A DNA stretch of 48,000 nucleotides, from NCBI GenBank assembly GCA_030693705.1, contig JAUYAB010000101.1, positions 1 through 48,000 on the forward strand, given 5' to 3'. Position numbers and translations under genes: made by a program. This DNA is from Ignavibacteria bacterium (GTDB taxonomy: Bacteria > Bacteroidota > Ignavibacteria > Ignavibacteriales > Ignavibacteriaceae). This document shows, in pieces, positions 26,253-35,774 of this stretch. A model generated the notes under the pieces. That model was not told the DNA's origin. It made no database searches and worked only from the letters and a program-made list of their open reading frames with translations. Every line of letters starts with the position of its first letter. Positions within the stretch are counted from its first letter, which is position 1.

Positions 26253-28937
26253 TTACTTTGTTAATTCCGAAACAACTGTTCCGCCGCCCATTGTTGCGGG
26301 GAGTTTAGCTTCGGTTTTAACAACTACTTTTGAATCTTTAGCAACCCAAAGCGTTGAAGAACCGGCATCACCTTCAAGCGGTTTTATTTCTACTTTGTAA
26401 GTATCAAAAGCGCCTGCATCAACTGTAATGTTTTCGCTTCCGACAACTTTTAACGACATAGCTTTTGCACCGCCTGCTTGAATATCAAGTTGATTGAATG
26501 AAGCTTGATATCCTTCAGCTAAAGGTAACGTACGAAGCGGCAATTCGATTCCCGAACCATCAACTAAAAGGGGAGAATCGGCTTTTGCACTGATCGGCAT
26601 ATTTTGCGGACCCGCGAGAATTTTTCCGGTAACTTCATTCCCATTAAAATTAAGTTCTACAGTTGCCGGTCCTTGTTGGATCATTCTTTTTACCGGAAGA
26701 ACCGTAACGCGGTCAAGATAAAGAGAATCTTTCATCGCCATCATTCCGGTCAAATTATCAACAACAAGAAAAACATCTTTTCCGTTGAAGGCTGTTTTTG
26801 TAATTGCTCTCTCCAAATTCATTGTAAAGTTTTGCCCCATTGCATTTACTTTTACGGCATATTTAAAAGTACCTTCTTGAATTTTAGAACCGTCAAAAGA
26901 TTTTAACAATTCTTTTGGCGCTTCAACTAATTCATTCTTCGGCATGGTAACGGTTTTAATATCAACCGTAATATCTTTTAATTTTTGCTGAATTTCAGGA
27001 CGAATATCATCTTGAACTCTTCCTTTTAAGTGCTTGGCAAAGAATTGTTCCATCGCAACGTACATTGCAAGACGGTTTTCTTTTCCGGCGAATCCGTGTC
27101 CTTCATCGGGAGCCACCATATATTCAACTTGTCTGTTTAGATCGCGGAGAGCAACAACAATTTGATCAGCTTCAGCTTTTTTAACGCGAGGATCGTTTGC
27201 GCCTTGCACTACGTAAAGAGGCGCTTTTATCTGCGTTGCGTAATTGAACGGAGAAACTTCGTCCAATAATTTTTTCTCGGCAGGTATATCCATATTTCCT
27301 ACACGCACATCAAACATTTTTTTTGCAGGCGCCCAATATGGAGGAATTGATTTTAAAAGTGTGATGATGTTTGATGGTCCGACAATATCAAATCCGGCAG
27401 CAAAAACATCGGGGGTAAAAGTTAATCCGGCGAGAGTTGCGTAACCGCCGTAAGAACCGCCGGAAATCGCTACACGTTTCGGATCGGCAATACCTTGTTT
27501 GATCAACCATTTGACGGCATCGGTAAGATCGTGTTGCATAGAACCGCGTCCCCATTGTTTATTACCGGCATTCAAGAATTTCTTTCCGTATCCGGTTGAA
27601 CCTCTAAAATTAGGTTGAAGAACCGCGTAACCTCTGTTTGCAAGAAATTGCGCGGTTGCGTTATAACCAAAGAAATCGCGCGCCCAAGGTCCGCCGTGAA
27701 CAAAAAGTACGGTAGGAAGATTTTTTGCCGGAATTCCTTTTGGTAAAGTTAAATAAGCCGGAATGCTCATACCGTCACGAACCTTATATCGAACTGCTTT
27801 TCTTTCGGAAAGATATTCGCTTGGCAAAGTTGGGCGTGATTTATAAAGTAATTCCGCGGTTCCTTTTGTTCTATCAAAAAGATAAACTGAACCGGGATCA
27901 ACATCGCGGGAAACGGAAACTAACCAGATGGATTCATCAGCAGAAGTTGAGACAAGTCCAATCTCGCCTTTCGGTAAAAGAGATTTTAATTTAAAATAAT
28001 CTTTCTCCCATGTTCTATTTTTAAAATAAATTCTTGTTTCATCGCCGACATAAACAGTAGCGATAAGTTCGTTCGTTATATCTGAAAAAATAACATCACC
28101 AAAGTCTACTTCGTTCTTCGGATCTTTTTCAATAAACTTTGTTTTACCGGAGTTCAAATCATATATAAGAAGTTCCAACTTATCAGCCTTCGCGCCTTTA
28201 TTGGAGATCATATAGAAGCTGTTGCCGTCCGGCATAAAGCGGATTGGACCGGCAGATTCTTCATTATTCACAACATAAATTTGATCTAACTTATCACCGT
28301 TAACTTTTAAGATTTCGGTTCCGCCGTCAGCGGTTTGGCGAATTCCAAGTTTTAAATTTCCGTTAAGATCGAAAACCCAGCTTGCAACGTTATCATCATT
28401 TTTTCTGATGAGTGTTCTTTCGCCGGTAGTAAGATCAAGTTTATAAATATCGTGAAGCTGCGGATTGCGATCATTCAATCCGATAAAAATTTCATTAGGT
28501 GAATTTTTAGGAACGTCATAAATAAACGCGCGAACATTTTCGAGTGGAGTTAAATCTTTTGCTTGTGGAACCGGGTCGCCTGTTGCTTTTGGATCGACAG
28601 CGTAGATGCGGAAATTTTCATTTCCTCCTTGATCTTGAACGAAAAGTACATATTTGCTGTCGCGGGACCAGAAATAAGTTGTAACCGGACGTTTAGCATC
28701 GGCTGTAAGAGGTTTGGCTTCATCAAATTTTTGATTCCGCTCCTTTACCCAAATATTTCTAACATTGTTAAATGGTTTTACAAATGTGATATATTTCCCA
28801 TCGGGAGAAATTTGAGCGCCGGAAATATCGGGATCGCCGAAGAAAAGTTCTCTATCTATGATAGGCGGCTGTTGCGCCGAAAGGTGAGCTGAAAAAATGA
28901 ACATTAACAGAAAGCTGAGAATTTTTTTAACTGACAT
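26253..28937 (-). CDS. Secreted S9 family prolyl oligopeptidase-like peptidase with C-terminal extension
   Basis: This 894-residue protein begins with a signal peptide (about 1-21, ending LSAQ). A beta-propeller-like domain (about 25-400) precedes an alpha/beta-hydrolase with the triad S495 (SGGSYGGY), D582 (GANDPRV) and H614 (DEGHGF). Typical dipeptidyl-peptidase or acylaminoacyl-peptidase members are 600-700 residues. Here about 230 further residues follow (about 665-894), containing [27 protein letters not shown] and [12 protein letters not shown], a beta-rich pattern resembling DUF3108-type domains. It should cleave peptides outside the cytoplasm; the role of the extension is unknown. A strong terminator sits just past its stop. 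Confidence 0.9.
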   Translation of the reverse strand: MSVKKILSFLLMFIFSAHLSAQQPPIIDRELFFGDPDISGAQISPDGKYITFVKPFNNVRNIWVKERNQKFDEAKPLTADAKRPVTTYFWSRDSKYVLFVQDQGGNENFRIYAVDPKATGDPVPQAKDLTPLENVRAFIYDVPKNSPNEIFIGLNDRNPQLHDIYKLDLTTGERTLIRKNDDNVASWVFDLNGNLKLGIRQTADGGTEILKVNGDKLDQIYVVNNEESAGPIRFMPDGNSFYMISNKGAKADKLELLIYDLNSGKTKFIEKDPKNEVDFGDVIFSDITNELIATVYVGDETRIYFKNRTWEKDYFKLKSLLPKGEIGLVSTSADESIWLVSVSRDVDPGSVYLFDRTKGTAELLYKSRPTLPSEYLSERKAVRYKVRDGMSIPAYLTLPKGIPAKNLPTVLFVHGGPWARDFFGYNATAQFLANRGYAVLQPNFRGSTGYGKKFLNAGNKQWGRGSMQHDLTDAVKWLIKQGIADPKRVAISGGSYGGYATLAGLTFTPDVFAAGFDIVGPSNIITLLKSIPPYWAPAKKMFDVRVGNMDIPAEKKLLDEVSPFNYATQIKAPLYVVQGANDPRVKKAEADQIVVALRDLNRQVEYMVAPDEGHGFAGKENRLAMYVAMEQFFAKHLKGRVQDDIRPEIQQKLKDITVDIKTVTMPKNELVEAPKELLKSFDGSKIQEGTFKYAVKVNAMGQNFTMNLERAITKTAFNGKDVFLVVDNLTGMMAMKDSLYLDRVTVLPVKRMIQQGPATVELNFNGNEVTGKILAGPQNMPISAKADSPLLVDGSGIELPLRTLPLAEGYQASFNQLDIQAGGAKAMSLKVVGSENITVDAGAFDTYKVEIKPLEGDAGSSTLWVAKDSKVVVKTEAKLPATMGGGTVVSELTK

Positions 28938-29190
28938 GAACTACTCCTTTTAATTTTTGCATTTCAAATTTAAGGAGTATTTCGGCAAAAAAAAGATGAA
29001 ATCTGCCAATCCGGGTTTTATGTGATGAATTGAAATATTTATGGATAAGCGGTTGTATTGCTTATCGTGAATGAAATACAAAAAAGTTGAAATAATATTG
29101 AGAAAAGTTAAAAAAGGGGAGGGAAAATTTTTGCTAAAAGAGGAGAAATTGTTATTTTCATCAAGTAAATTTTAAAAGTTTACTAAAATT

Positions 29191-29270
29191 TCCGCGATAG
29201 CTCAATGATTTGGTTCATTGGCTGTTATCCCGACTTCGTCGGGATGCAAGTTCGAGTCTCGCTTGCGGAG
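29191..29270 (+). pseudogene. tRNA-Asn pseudogene with palindrome in the anticodon arm
   Basis: TCCGCGATAGCTCAATG at the 5' end and GCAAGTTCGAGTCTCGC...GCGGAG at the 3' end match the intact tRNA-Asn. After GCTGTTA the expected ACCGAAGGGTT is replaced by the palindrome ATCCCGACTTCGTCGGGAT (29227-29245), removing one side of the anticodon stem; the D arm is also changed. It cannot fold as a functional tRNA. Confidence 0.85.
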
Positions 29271-29293
29271 CCCAAGACTCAAGTTTTTTTTAT

Positions 29294-29347
29294 TTCGCGA
29301 TAGCTCAATGGTGGATCCCGATTTATCGGGATGTTAACCGAAGGGTT
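29294..29347 (+). pseudogene. Truncated tRNA-Asn pseudogene with palindrome
   Basis: TTCGCGATAGCTCAATGGTGG then the palindrome ATCCCGATTTATCGGGAT (29315-29332), then TGTTAACCGAAGGGTT. The palindrome replaces GCATTCGGC, so the anticodon stem is lost, and the T and acceptor 3' arms are absent. It lies 19 bp before the intact gene. Confidence 0.85.
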
Positions 29348-29366
29348 TTTGAAAAGAAATTAAAAT

Positions 29367-29438
29367 TCCGCGATAGCTCAATGGTGGAGCATTCGGCTGT
29401 TAACCGAAGGGTTGCAAGTTCGAGTCTTGCTCGCGGAG
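29367..29438 (+). tRNA. tRNA-Asn (anticodon GTT)
   Basis: A standard 72-nt cloverleaf: acceptor TCCGCGA/TCGCGGA, D arm GCTC...GAGC, anticodon arm TTCGG-CTGTTAA-CCGAA (GTT, Asn), T arm GCAAG-TTCGAGT-CTTGC, discriminator G. CCA is not encoded. It is the only intact member of the tRNA-Asn-like cluster at 29191-30615. Confidence 0.96.
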
Positions 29439-29441
29439 CTT

Positions 29442-29470
29442 AAAGCCCCAAATTCTTTGGGGCTTTATTA
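29442..29470 (+). terminator. Hairpin after tRNA-Asn
   Basis: AAAGCCCCA (29442-29450) pairs with TGGGGCTTT (29458-29466), followed by ATTA; a likely terminator for the tRNA transcript. It also sits just before the GIY-YIG start codon. Confidence 0.75.
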
Positions 29471-29474
29471 TTTT

Positions 29475-29732
29475 ATGAGTTACTCCCTTTACATATTAAA
29501 ATCTCAGTCAGCAGAAAAATATTACACGGGAATTTCTGCCAACCCCGAATTACGATTATCATATCACAATACTTTCGAAAAAGGATTCACTTCTCGCTAC
29601 CGTCCTTGGGAAATTGCTTTCACAAAAGAATATCCATCAAAAGAAATTGCTCATGAGGCTGAACTGAAAATTAAAAGCTGGAAAAGCAAAAAGATGATTG
29701 AAAAAATTATTTCGGGAGAGATTCTGTTATGA
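29475..29732 (+). CDS. Small GIY-YIG domain protein
   Basis: The 85-residue frame starts at ATG 29475 (MSYSLYILKSQ); extension upstream would run into the tRNA and terminator. YSLYILKSQSAEKYYTGIS is the GIY-YIG pair (YIL...YTG), then NPELRLSYHN, GFTSRYRPWE and the ELKIKSWKSKKMIEKII tail, the usual layout of UvrC-N-terminal-like single-domain proteins of about 80-100 residues. They are abundant in Bacteroidota and their role is unproven. It is flanked by the intact tRNA-Asn and a tRNA-Asn 3' half that begins 4 bp after its stop. Confidence 0.88.
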   Translation: MSYSLYILKSQSAEKYYTGISANPELRLSYHNTFEKGFTSRYRPWEIAFTKEYPSKEIAHEAELKIKSWKSKKMIEKIISGEILL

Positions 29733-29735
29733 AAC

Positions 29736-29801
29736 TTCGGCTGTTATCCTGACTTCGTCGGGGTGCAAGTTCGATCCGCGGCGGCGGATTGCTCGCGGAG
29801 C
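29736..29801 (+). pseudogene. tRNA-Asn 3'-half remnant with two palindromes
   Basis: TTCGGCTGTTA, palindrome ATCCTGACTTCGTCGGGGT (29746-29764), GCAAGTTCG, palindrome ATCCGCGGCGGCGGAT (29774-29789), TGCTCGCGGAGC. The order matches the tRNA 3' half, with one palindrome replacing the anticodon 3' strand and one in the T loop. Confidence 0.85.
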
Positions 29802-29881
29802 TTTAAAAACCTGAAGAAATGAAAACCGGGATTTTTGCATTTTAATAAAAAAAATTCTAACTTTAATCATTAACTGAAAGT

Positions 29882-29906
29882 GCGTTCCCGCTGGGTACGC
29901 GGAGCC
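29882..29906 (+). repeat. Possible further tRNA-Asn remnant with palindrome
   Basis: GCGTTCCCGCTGGGTACGC is an imperfect palindrome, followed by GGAGCC, which matches the end of the tRNA acceptor region (GCGGAGC). Too short to be sure. Confidence 0.35.
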
Positions 29907-29973
29907 ATAAAAACAGCTCGATACCTGGTTTCTAACTGAACAAGCAATAAAAAAGAATGTGACTAAAACAATC

Positions 29974-30501
29974 ATGAAATTTATTGAATTACTATTTGAG
30001 AATCTCCTTTGGAAGTCTCGGTGGCTTATTATCATTGCAGTATTATCAAGTCTTTTACTCTCTGTATTTGTCTTTTACATCGCTACGGCGGATATCTTTA
30101 GTCTGATAATCTCCCATTTTATGGGACCTTCAAATCTCCCGCCTGATATTAAAGCTCAGTTAAAGAATGAGTTGATCGTAAGGATCATAAAGGTAATTGA
30201 CATTTATCTGCTGGGGATATTCATGTTCGTATTCGCACTTGGACTATACGAATTATTTATCAGTAAAATTGATCCTGCAGTGAAGAGCGAAGTTGGAGAA
30301 ACTGTTCTGTTAATTAAAAACTTTAACGACTTGAAGACGAAACTTGGTAATGTCATCTTACTGATCTTAATTGTCAGTTTTGCTCAACATGCTGTAGAAA
30401 TAGTCTATCCCGATAGCCTAAGTTTACTCTATCTTGGCGCAGGTATCCTGCTTGTCAGCGGAGCGATGTTCTTAGGGTTCTATCAATACAAAAACCATTA
30501 A
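29974..30501 (+). CDS. YqhA family (UPF0114) membrane protein
   Basis: The ATG at 29974 (175 residues, MKFIELLFENLLWKSR) is favoured over a GTG at 29959, since UPF0114 members begin near this motif. There are four hydrophobic helices: about 15-40, 72-97, 124-140 and 146-165. NFNDLKTKLGNVILLILIV is the family signature. These inner-membrane proteins have no settled function. It lies between two tRNA-Asn 3'-half remnants, so position suggests a small gene carried with them; that link is inference. Confidence 0.85.
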   Translation: MKFIELLFENLLWKSRWLIIIAVLSSLLLSVFVFYIATADIFSLIISHFMGPSNLPPDIKAQLKNELIVRIIKVIDIYLLGIFMFVFALGLYELFISKIDPAVKSEVGETVLLIKNFNDLKTKLGNVILLILIVSFAQHAVEIVYPDSLSLLYLGAGILLVSGAMFLGFYQYKNH

Positions 30502-30559
30502 CCAAAATTTTTCGTTAGAAATTTATTTTAGAGTTTCCTTACGCAAAATTTGTAGTTCG

Positions 30560-30615
30560 ATTCCGAAAGCTTTCGGGATGCAAGTTCGATCCGCTGCGGC
30601 GGATTACTCGCGGAG
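30560..30615 (+). pseudogene. tRNA-Asn 3'-end remnant with two palindromes
   Basis: Palindrome ATTCCGAAAGCTTTCGGGAT (30560-30579), GCAAGTTCG, palindrome ATCCGCTGCGGCGGAT (30589-30604), TACTCGCGGAG. It matches the T and acceptor part of tRNA-Asn as in the 29736 remnant, 58 bp after the YqhA-like gene. Confidence 0.8.
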
Positions 30616-30648
30616 ACCAAGAACGGAAGAAATTCGGAACTTTATATC

Positions 30649-32073
30649 TTACCAAATAAACGTTCCTACCGCTCCCGCTTTTAAGGTAAGTGTTAGAGGA
30701 TTATTGCCAGCCGATAATTTAAATATTTGGAGACTACCACTATCGTTCAGTACAATCATAACTTTTTTCCCATCCGGAGTTTTAAATGCAACATTCGGTA
30801 AAGTGGTTGAGGAAGTAGAACCAATGCGGACCGAACCGGGACGAACAAATTTTGAAGCGTGAGCGATAATGTAATATGCCGGATTTCTCGTTACAGTATT
30901 TCCATCGATAGTAATTGCTCCAAGGCATTCTGTACAGCCTCCATCGGTATGTGGATTTTGGTTCGGATCTGAAGCAAGATTCCATTCAATTTCATTGCGG
31001 CACCAATTGCGCATACCGCCAATAATGAGGTTCTTAACGTGCCAGCTTAAATCTTTTGCTAAATCACCGGGAGCTCCTACCCACATTTCAGTGAAATATA
31101 AATCTTTATCGGGATGCGCGGTTTTAACTTTTGCAAGATCATCAATTGTTCCGCCGTACAAATGGAAAGCTGAACCGGCAACATATTTTTTCGCGTCGGG
31201 GTCATTCATAACGGCTATCGGATAATCAGTCCGGTCTGCATTATGATCATAAATGATAATCTTCGTTTCTATATTGTTTGCTTTAAATTCGGGACCCAAA
31301 TTATTTTTAATAAAATCAGCTTGTTCCGTTGCAGTCATAATCATGCTTGGATTATTTCCACCGTGCAACGGTTCATTTTGAATTGTAATCGCATCAATAG
31401 GAATACCTGCGGCTTTCATTCCCTGAATATATTTAACAAAATATTTTGTATAAGCTGCATAGTATTGTGGTTTCAAACTTCCACCGATGGAGGAATTTTT
31501 AGTTTTCATCCACACCGGTGCAGTCCATGGTGAACCAAGAATTTTAATATTTGGATTGATTGCAAGTATCTGTTTTAAAACCGGAATTAAATCTTTCTGT
31601 TCCGGTTCCAAACTAAATTGCGTCATTGCTGTATCACTTTGTCCATAAGGCAAATCGTCGTAAGTAAAAACACGGTCGCTTAAATCAGATGCGCCAACAC
31701 TAATCCGCAAATAACTAATGCCGATGTTTTTGCCATCTGTTGCAAATAATTCCTTTAAAAGCGCTTCTTTCTCAGCGCTGCCCATTTGATTAATGAGTAT
31801 GGCGCTTCCGCCTGTTAGAGCACATCCAAAACCATCAATAGATTGAAACGTTTTTGTTTCATCAACTTCTAAAATAGAAACTTCTCCTCCAACAACTGTT
31901 GTTTGGGATATATTTTGACTCTGAAAAAGCGCTGACTTATCGGGATTCGTCAACCAAAATTCAACCGTTGTTGTTGTTGAGTCATTCTTTTTTGCATCCG
32001 GATTTGTTGCGCACGAAACTAAAGTTGCCAGAAGCGTGAGGAAGAGGAAATTTTTTTTAGAATTCTTAAACAT
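30649..32073 (-). CDS. GH30 family glucosylceramidase-like lipoprotein
   Basis: The ATG at 32073 (474 residues) is preferred to 32094, since AAAGG lies 7 bp upstream. A signal peptide ends in the lipobox LVSC. The GH30 TIM barrel holds the acid/base glutamate E234 (TIQNEPLHGG) and the nucleophile E329 (YFTEMWVG); GFGCALTGGSAI and LRISVGASDLSD are barrel-strand signatures. Family members cleave glucosyl-ceramide, beta-1,6-glucans or xylans, so the substrate is open. Being lipid-anchored, it acts outside the inner membrane. A 112-bp gap separates it from the transporter gene upstream. Confidence 0.92.
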   Translation of the reverse strand: MFKNSKKNFLFLTLLATLVSCATNPDAKKNDSTTTTVEFWLTNPDKSALFQSQNISQTTVVGGEVSILEVDETKTFQSIDGFGCALTGGSAILINQMGSAEKEALLKELFATDGKNIGISYLRISVGASDLSDRVFTYDDLPYGQSDTAMTQFSLEPEQKDLIPVLKQILAINPNIKILGSPWTAPVWMKTKNSSIGGSLKPQYYAAYTKYFVKYIQGMKAAGIPIDAITIQNEPLHGGNNPSMIMTATEQADFIKNNLGPEFKANNIETKIIIYDHNADRTDYPIAVMNDPDAKKYVAGSAFHLYGGTIDDLAKVKTAHPDKDLYFTEMWVGAPGDLAKDLSWHVKNLIIGGMRNWCRNEIEWNLASDPNQNPHTDGGCTECLGAITIDGNTVTRNPAYYIIAHASKFVRPGSVRIGSTSSTTLPNVAFKTPDGKKVMIVLNDSGSLQIFKLSAGNNPLTLTLKAGAVGTFIW

Positions 32074-32205
32074 GTTAATACCTTTAGTGTTCATTTGAAT
32101 TATTGCAGAGACACATTTGCTAAAAAATAAAACTTTTAAATAACGCTCTTAAATTAAACAACGCAAAGACGGGGTCATAGTTAAAATCGAAAGAATGATA
32201 AGCAA

Positions 32206-33084
32206 CTAATCGCGTAGTATCAAGAGAGCGCCAAGAAGAATGAACAAAACCGCGAACGTTTTTTTTAACAAATTGGTGTCCTTGAATATTTTTCCGCCGA
32301 TGATGGTTGCCCACAAAACCGAAGTTCGTTTTACAGCCAAAGTTAACGCAACGGAAGCAAGACTTATTGATAGAACTTGTGTATAACGGTAACCGATCGT
32401 CAACAGCGAAATCAAAGCAATCCAACCGAGGTCTTTCTTTCGAAATTTGCCGATGACACCTTCTCTGTTATTTTTAAAAGAATAAAAGATTATTGCGAAA
32501 AGAATCGCGAAAAAAAGATGCTGAAAAGCCGTTAATGAAATTGGAGAAAGGTTCATTTTTATGAGAAGAAGTTTGTCCATAATAGATGAAGCGGAAAAAA
32601 GAAGTAAGGCAAGAAGAATGTATTGATGATATTTCGATTTAATGAAAACATTTAGCGGAAAAAGTATTTCTTTCAGATTTTTACTTTCTAAGACATAAGT
32701 TCCGGTAATCAAAGCGATCAATCCAATTACTTCTGTTGTCTTGAGTGATTCACCAAGTAAGAAAAAAGCAAAGATCGCTACGAATCCCGGTGTAAGTGCG
32801 AGCAGAGGTAATGCGTTACTTATTTGTAGATTTTTTAACGCGCTCATAACACAAAGAAAAGCTGCTACTCCGATAAGTGACTTGACAAAAAGAAGTGAAA
32901 GATTCGAAGTATTTATTGTTGCATAGTTAACAGCAAAGAAGAAGGGAAGAGAAAAGATTAAATTTACAATCGCTAACAAAAAAGAAAATTCAAGCGGGCT
33001 GCGATTGAACAAAACTTTCTTTTGTGCGATCGCTGCAGATGCTGATAACAGAGATGATGTTAATGCGATAAAAAACCAGGTCAT
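32206..33084 (-). CDS. EamA/DMT family transporter
   Basis: This 292-residue protein has ten predicted membrane helices in two EamA repeats (about 1-140 and 150-292). Repeat signatures include LPLLALTPGFVAIFAFFLLGE and VALTLAVKRTSVLWATIIGG. It is an inner-membrane drug/metabolite exporter-type carrier; the substrate cannot be told. It lies 34 bp after the TonB-dependent receptor gene stop on the same strand and may be transcribed with it. Confidence 0.9.
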   Translation of the reverse strand: MTWFFIALTSSLLSASAAIAQKKVLFNRSPLEFSFLLAIVNLIFSLPFFFAVNYATINTSNLSLLFVKSLIGVAAFLCVMSALKNLQISNALPLLALTPGFVAIFAFFLLGESLKTTEVIGLIALITGTYVLESKNLKEILFPLNVFIKSKYHQYILLALLLFSASSIMDKLLLIKMNLSPISLTAFQHLFFAILFAIIFYSFKNNREGVIGKFRKKDLGWIALISLLTIGYRYTQVLSISLASVALTLAVKRTSVLWATIIGGKIFKDTNLLKKTFAVLFILLGALLILRD

Positions 33085-33118
33085 AGGCTGTAAAAATATT
33101 TTGGAAAATAAAGTGGAA

Positions 33119-35530
33119 TTACCAATTCAAGTTAAGCTTAATAAAAACATTTCTTCCCGGTTCGTTTTTAATTAATCCGCGGCTGGTTGATAAATGATTC
33201 CGGTACTCTTTATTAAAAATATTTTCAATTCCCGCTGCAGCTTGCATATCAACAAAACCAAATTTATAAAAAGTTGAAGCACATGATAAATTGAAATAAG
33301 CATAACCGGGAGTTGACAATTCTCCTAAAGCGGCTTTTTTCTGCGCCGCAAAAATGGTTGATGAAAAATTAATGTTGAGCCAATCTAATAAATTGAATTT
33401 CAATCCAAGTGAACCGTTTAACGGCGGGATTGCCGGGAGATTACTCTTTGCTGTAATGTCATCTCCTTTTACGAATGATGTTGTCAAGTAGAAAATATAA
33501 TCAGTTACAAAATTGTATTCAGAATGAAGTTCAAATCCGTACAATTGCGCTTCGCCGATATTGGTTTTAACGAAAGCATTCTTTCCCTCAAACGTTCCGG
33601 GAATTTCAGCCACAAGGTCATTAAACCGATTATAAAAAATGCTCGATACAAATTTGAAATTTGAAAAGTAACACCGGAAACCAAAATCAGCCGACTTACC
33701 TTTTTCAGCTTTTAATTTCGGATCGCCAACCCGCACATAACTTCCCTGGTCGATGTATTGAAATCGTTCTTCAAGCGAAGGGGAGCGGAAAGAGTAACCG
33801 AGGCTTAATGTCAGATCAGTGTTTTCGGTACATGAATATTTTAGTCCGAGATTCCAACTGTTCGAAATTTCATTCGCTTCAATTTTATTCCAGATCACTT
33901 TCTGTCCCTTTGGAGTTTCATTCAGTTTACCGTTTACAATTTCATAGATTGGATTAAGCGTTGTCTCACCATAGATGCTAATTTTATCAACGCGGGCGCC
34001 AAGTGTAAGGAATAACTTTTCAGCCAATAATTCTGCATCATCTTGGGCAAAGAAACCGAGACTTGTGTACTTTGAATCCGGGAGAGGTTTTTCTCCAATT
34101 ATTTTATTTGTTATACTGATAACATTTCCATCGCTGTTCAAAATTTCAATCTTTAAGGATTTTTCTCGATTGCCGTTATAATTTCTATCCCAATAATCAA
34201 TTCCCAGTACAAGGTTATTTGTCTCATCGAGCAAAAAATTTCCCTGGATTTGCACATTGTTATTTTTATGAATAGCAGCCGGAGTAATTTTCAAAACTGT
34301 TGATCGAACAGCTTTTGTTGAATCGGTTGCTGCAACGTTTTGAACAATATGCGGAATGTTTTCAACATTTCTGTCTATCACTTGATACGAATATTTTGCA
34401 GAAAATTTATAAAAGATGTTTGAAATATTTTTGATCTCATAACCGGTCGAGATCATTTCACGATTTTCATCCGGATAGCGAACTTCAGCATTGGTTGGAA
34501 AAACCGATGATCCCGGAATACCAACGTCTTCCGCTTTAAAAAGTTGATAATTGATTTTAGCTAAATGGTTTTCCAACGGAATGAAATTTACCGAAGCGGA
34601 AAGATCGTAATCTTTAAATTGGCTGTTTTTCAACTCCCCGGATGGAGTTTGAGTGTTTCCGGCTTTTCTAAAAGAACCGGCGAGTTTAGATGACCAAAAA
34701 GAATTTCCGCCGCTAAGTGAACCGGACGACGAAATTAAATTATTAACCGAATTAAAACCTGATGAAAAATTTCCTTTAATACCGAAATTTTCATTAAACG
34801 GTGGAGTTTTTGTTATCACATTTATGATCCCGCCGGTTGCGCCTGAACCGTAAATTGAAGATGAAGCTCCTTTAATTACTTCAATTCTCTCAATGTCCGC
34901 CAAATCAATCATTGAAAGTCGTGCGGCAACATCTGTAGAAGTAGCAATTCTATTTCCATCAATAAGAGTAACAACGTTTTCCCGGTTTAAACCACGGATG
35001 CTTACTTCAGTTCCCCATGTTCCATCTCTTAAAAGTGATAATCCGGGTTCTTCTTTTAGTGCATCCGAAACTGACTGAAATGATTGTGTTTCAATCTGCT
35101 TCTTATTAATCACCGATTCAGAGTAAGGAGAATTTCGTAAATATTTTACGGTTCTGTCTGAATATACGAGCACTTCATCTAATTCTATTAAGGAAGATTC
35201 AAGCGAAAAGTTTTTTACAAAAGATTCATCTTTGGAATCGATATCCGCAGATTGAGATTTGTATCCTATTCGCGATACCTTAATACGTAAAGTTCCTTTT
35301 GGAATGTCCTTAATCGAATAATTACCCCGATCGTTCGTTGTTGTGTGATAATTATTATTTATAAAAACTATAGCTCCTTCAAGAGCTTTACCACTTTTTA
35401 CATCGCTAATATTTCCGCTTATTAAAAAACTTTGTGCCGGAAGGTCAATCAAAATCAAAAATAACAAAAACCCGACAAAACGATAATTCAATCTCTTTCT
35501 ATATGAACACAAATAATTTTTTCCTGCCAT
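33119..35530 (-). CDS. TonB-dependent outer-membrane receptor
   Basis: This 803-residue receptor has a signal region (about 10-32), a carboxypeptidase-regulatory-like beta-sandwich (about 35-110, ISGNISDVKSGKALEGA), a plug domain (about 120-240, with IRGLNRENVVTLIDG and VIKGASSSIYGSGATGG) and a beta-barrel ending in an aromatic-terminated strand (KLNLNW). It imports a ligand using TonB energy; siderophore, cobalamin or sugar cannot be chosen from sequence. It is too short for a SusC (about 1000) and has no SusD partner. The transporter downstream could handle the same substrate. Confidence 0.92.
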   Translation of the reverse strand: MAGKNYLCSYRKRLNYRFVGFLLFLILIDLPAQSFLISGNISDVKSGKALEGAIVFINNNYHTTTNDRGNYSIKDIPKGTLRIKVSRIGYKSQSADIDSKDESFVKNFSLESSLIELDEVLVYSDRTVKYLRNSPYSESVINKKQIETQSFQSVSDALKEEPGLSLLRDGTWGTEVSIRGLNRENVVTLIDGNRIATSTDVAARLSMIDLADIERIEVIKGASSSIYGSGATGGIINVITKTPPFNENFGIKGNFSSGFNSVNNLISSSGSLSGGNSFWSSKLAGSFRKAGNTQTPSGELKNSQFKDYDLSASVNFIPLENHLAKINYQLFKAEDVGIPGSSVFPTNAEVRYPDENREMISTGYEIKNISNIFYKFSAKYSYQVIDRNVENIPHIVQNVAATDSTKAVRSTVLKITPAAIHKNNNVQIQGNFLLDETNNLVLGIDYWDRNYNGNREKSLKIEILNSDGNVISITNKIIGEKPLPDSKYTSLGFFAQDDAELLAEKLFLTLGARVDKISIYGETTLNPIYEIVNGKLNETPKGQKVIWNKIEANEISNSWNLGLKYSCTENTDLTLSLGYSFRSPSLEERFQYIDQGSYVRVGDPKLKAEKGKSADFGFRCYFSNFKFVSSIFYNRFNDLVAEIPGTFEGKNAFVKTNIGEAQLYGFELHSEYNFVTDYIFYLTTSFVKGDDITAKSNLPAIPPLNGSLGLKFNLLDWLNINFSSTIFAAQKKAALGELSTPGYAYFNLSCASTFYKFGFVDMQAAAGIENIFNKEYRNHLSTSRGLIKNEPGRNVFIKLNLNW

Positions 35531-35737
35531 TGATAATAGGTTAAACAGCCAAAATCTTCTTTAATAAAGAATCTCTCATCTAAAGATCTCAAAAAAAAGC
35601 TGAGTAAAATTAACACCAAAGTCGTTAATAAAAGAATGTAGTTTTCTGACAGTTCCATTGTTCCGGCTGTTATTTTGACTCTACCAACAAGGGAAAATTT
35701 TTTATTAAAATTTTTTTAAAAAAGATAAAAAAAAGAC

Positions 35738-35768
35738 TTGCTTTTTTTCCAAAAGTCTATTATGTTTG
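35738..35768 (+). promoter_or_regulatory. Bacteroidota-type promoter ahead of a structured RNA
   Basis: TTG (35738-35740), 20-nt spacer and TATGTTTG (35761-35768) fit the -33 TTTG / -7 TAnnTTTG layout. It would start transcription near 35775, at the first of two hairpins. Confidence 0.55.
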
Positions 35769-35774
35769 AACCAC

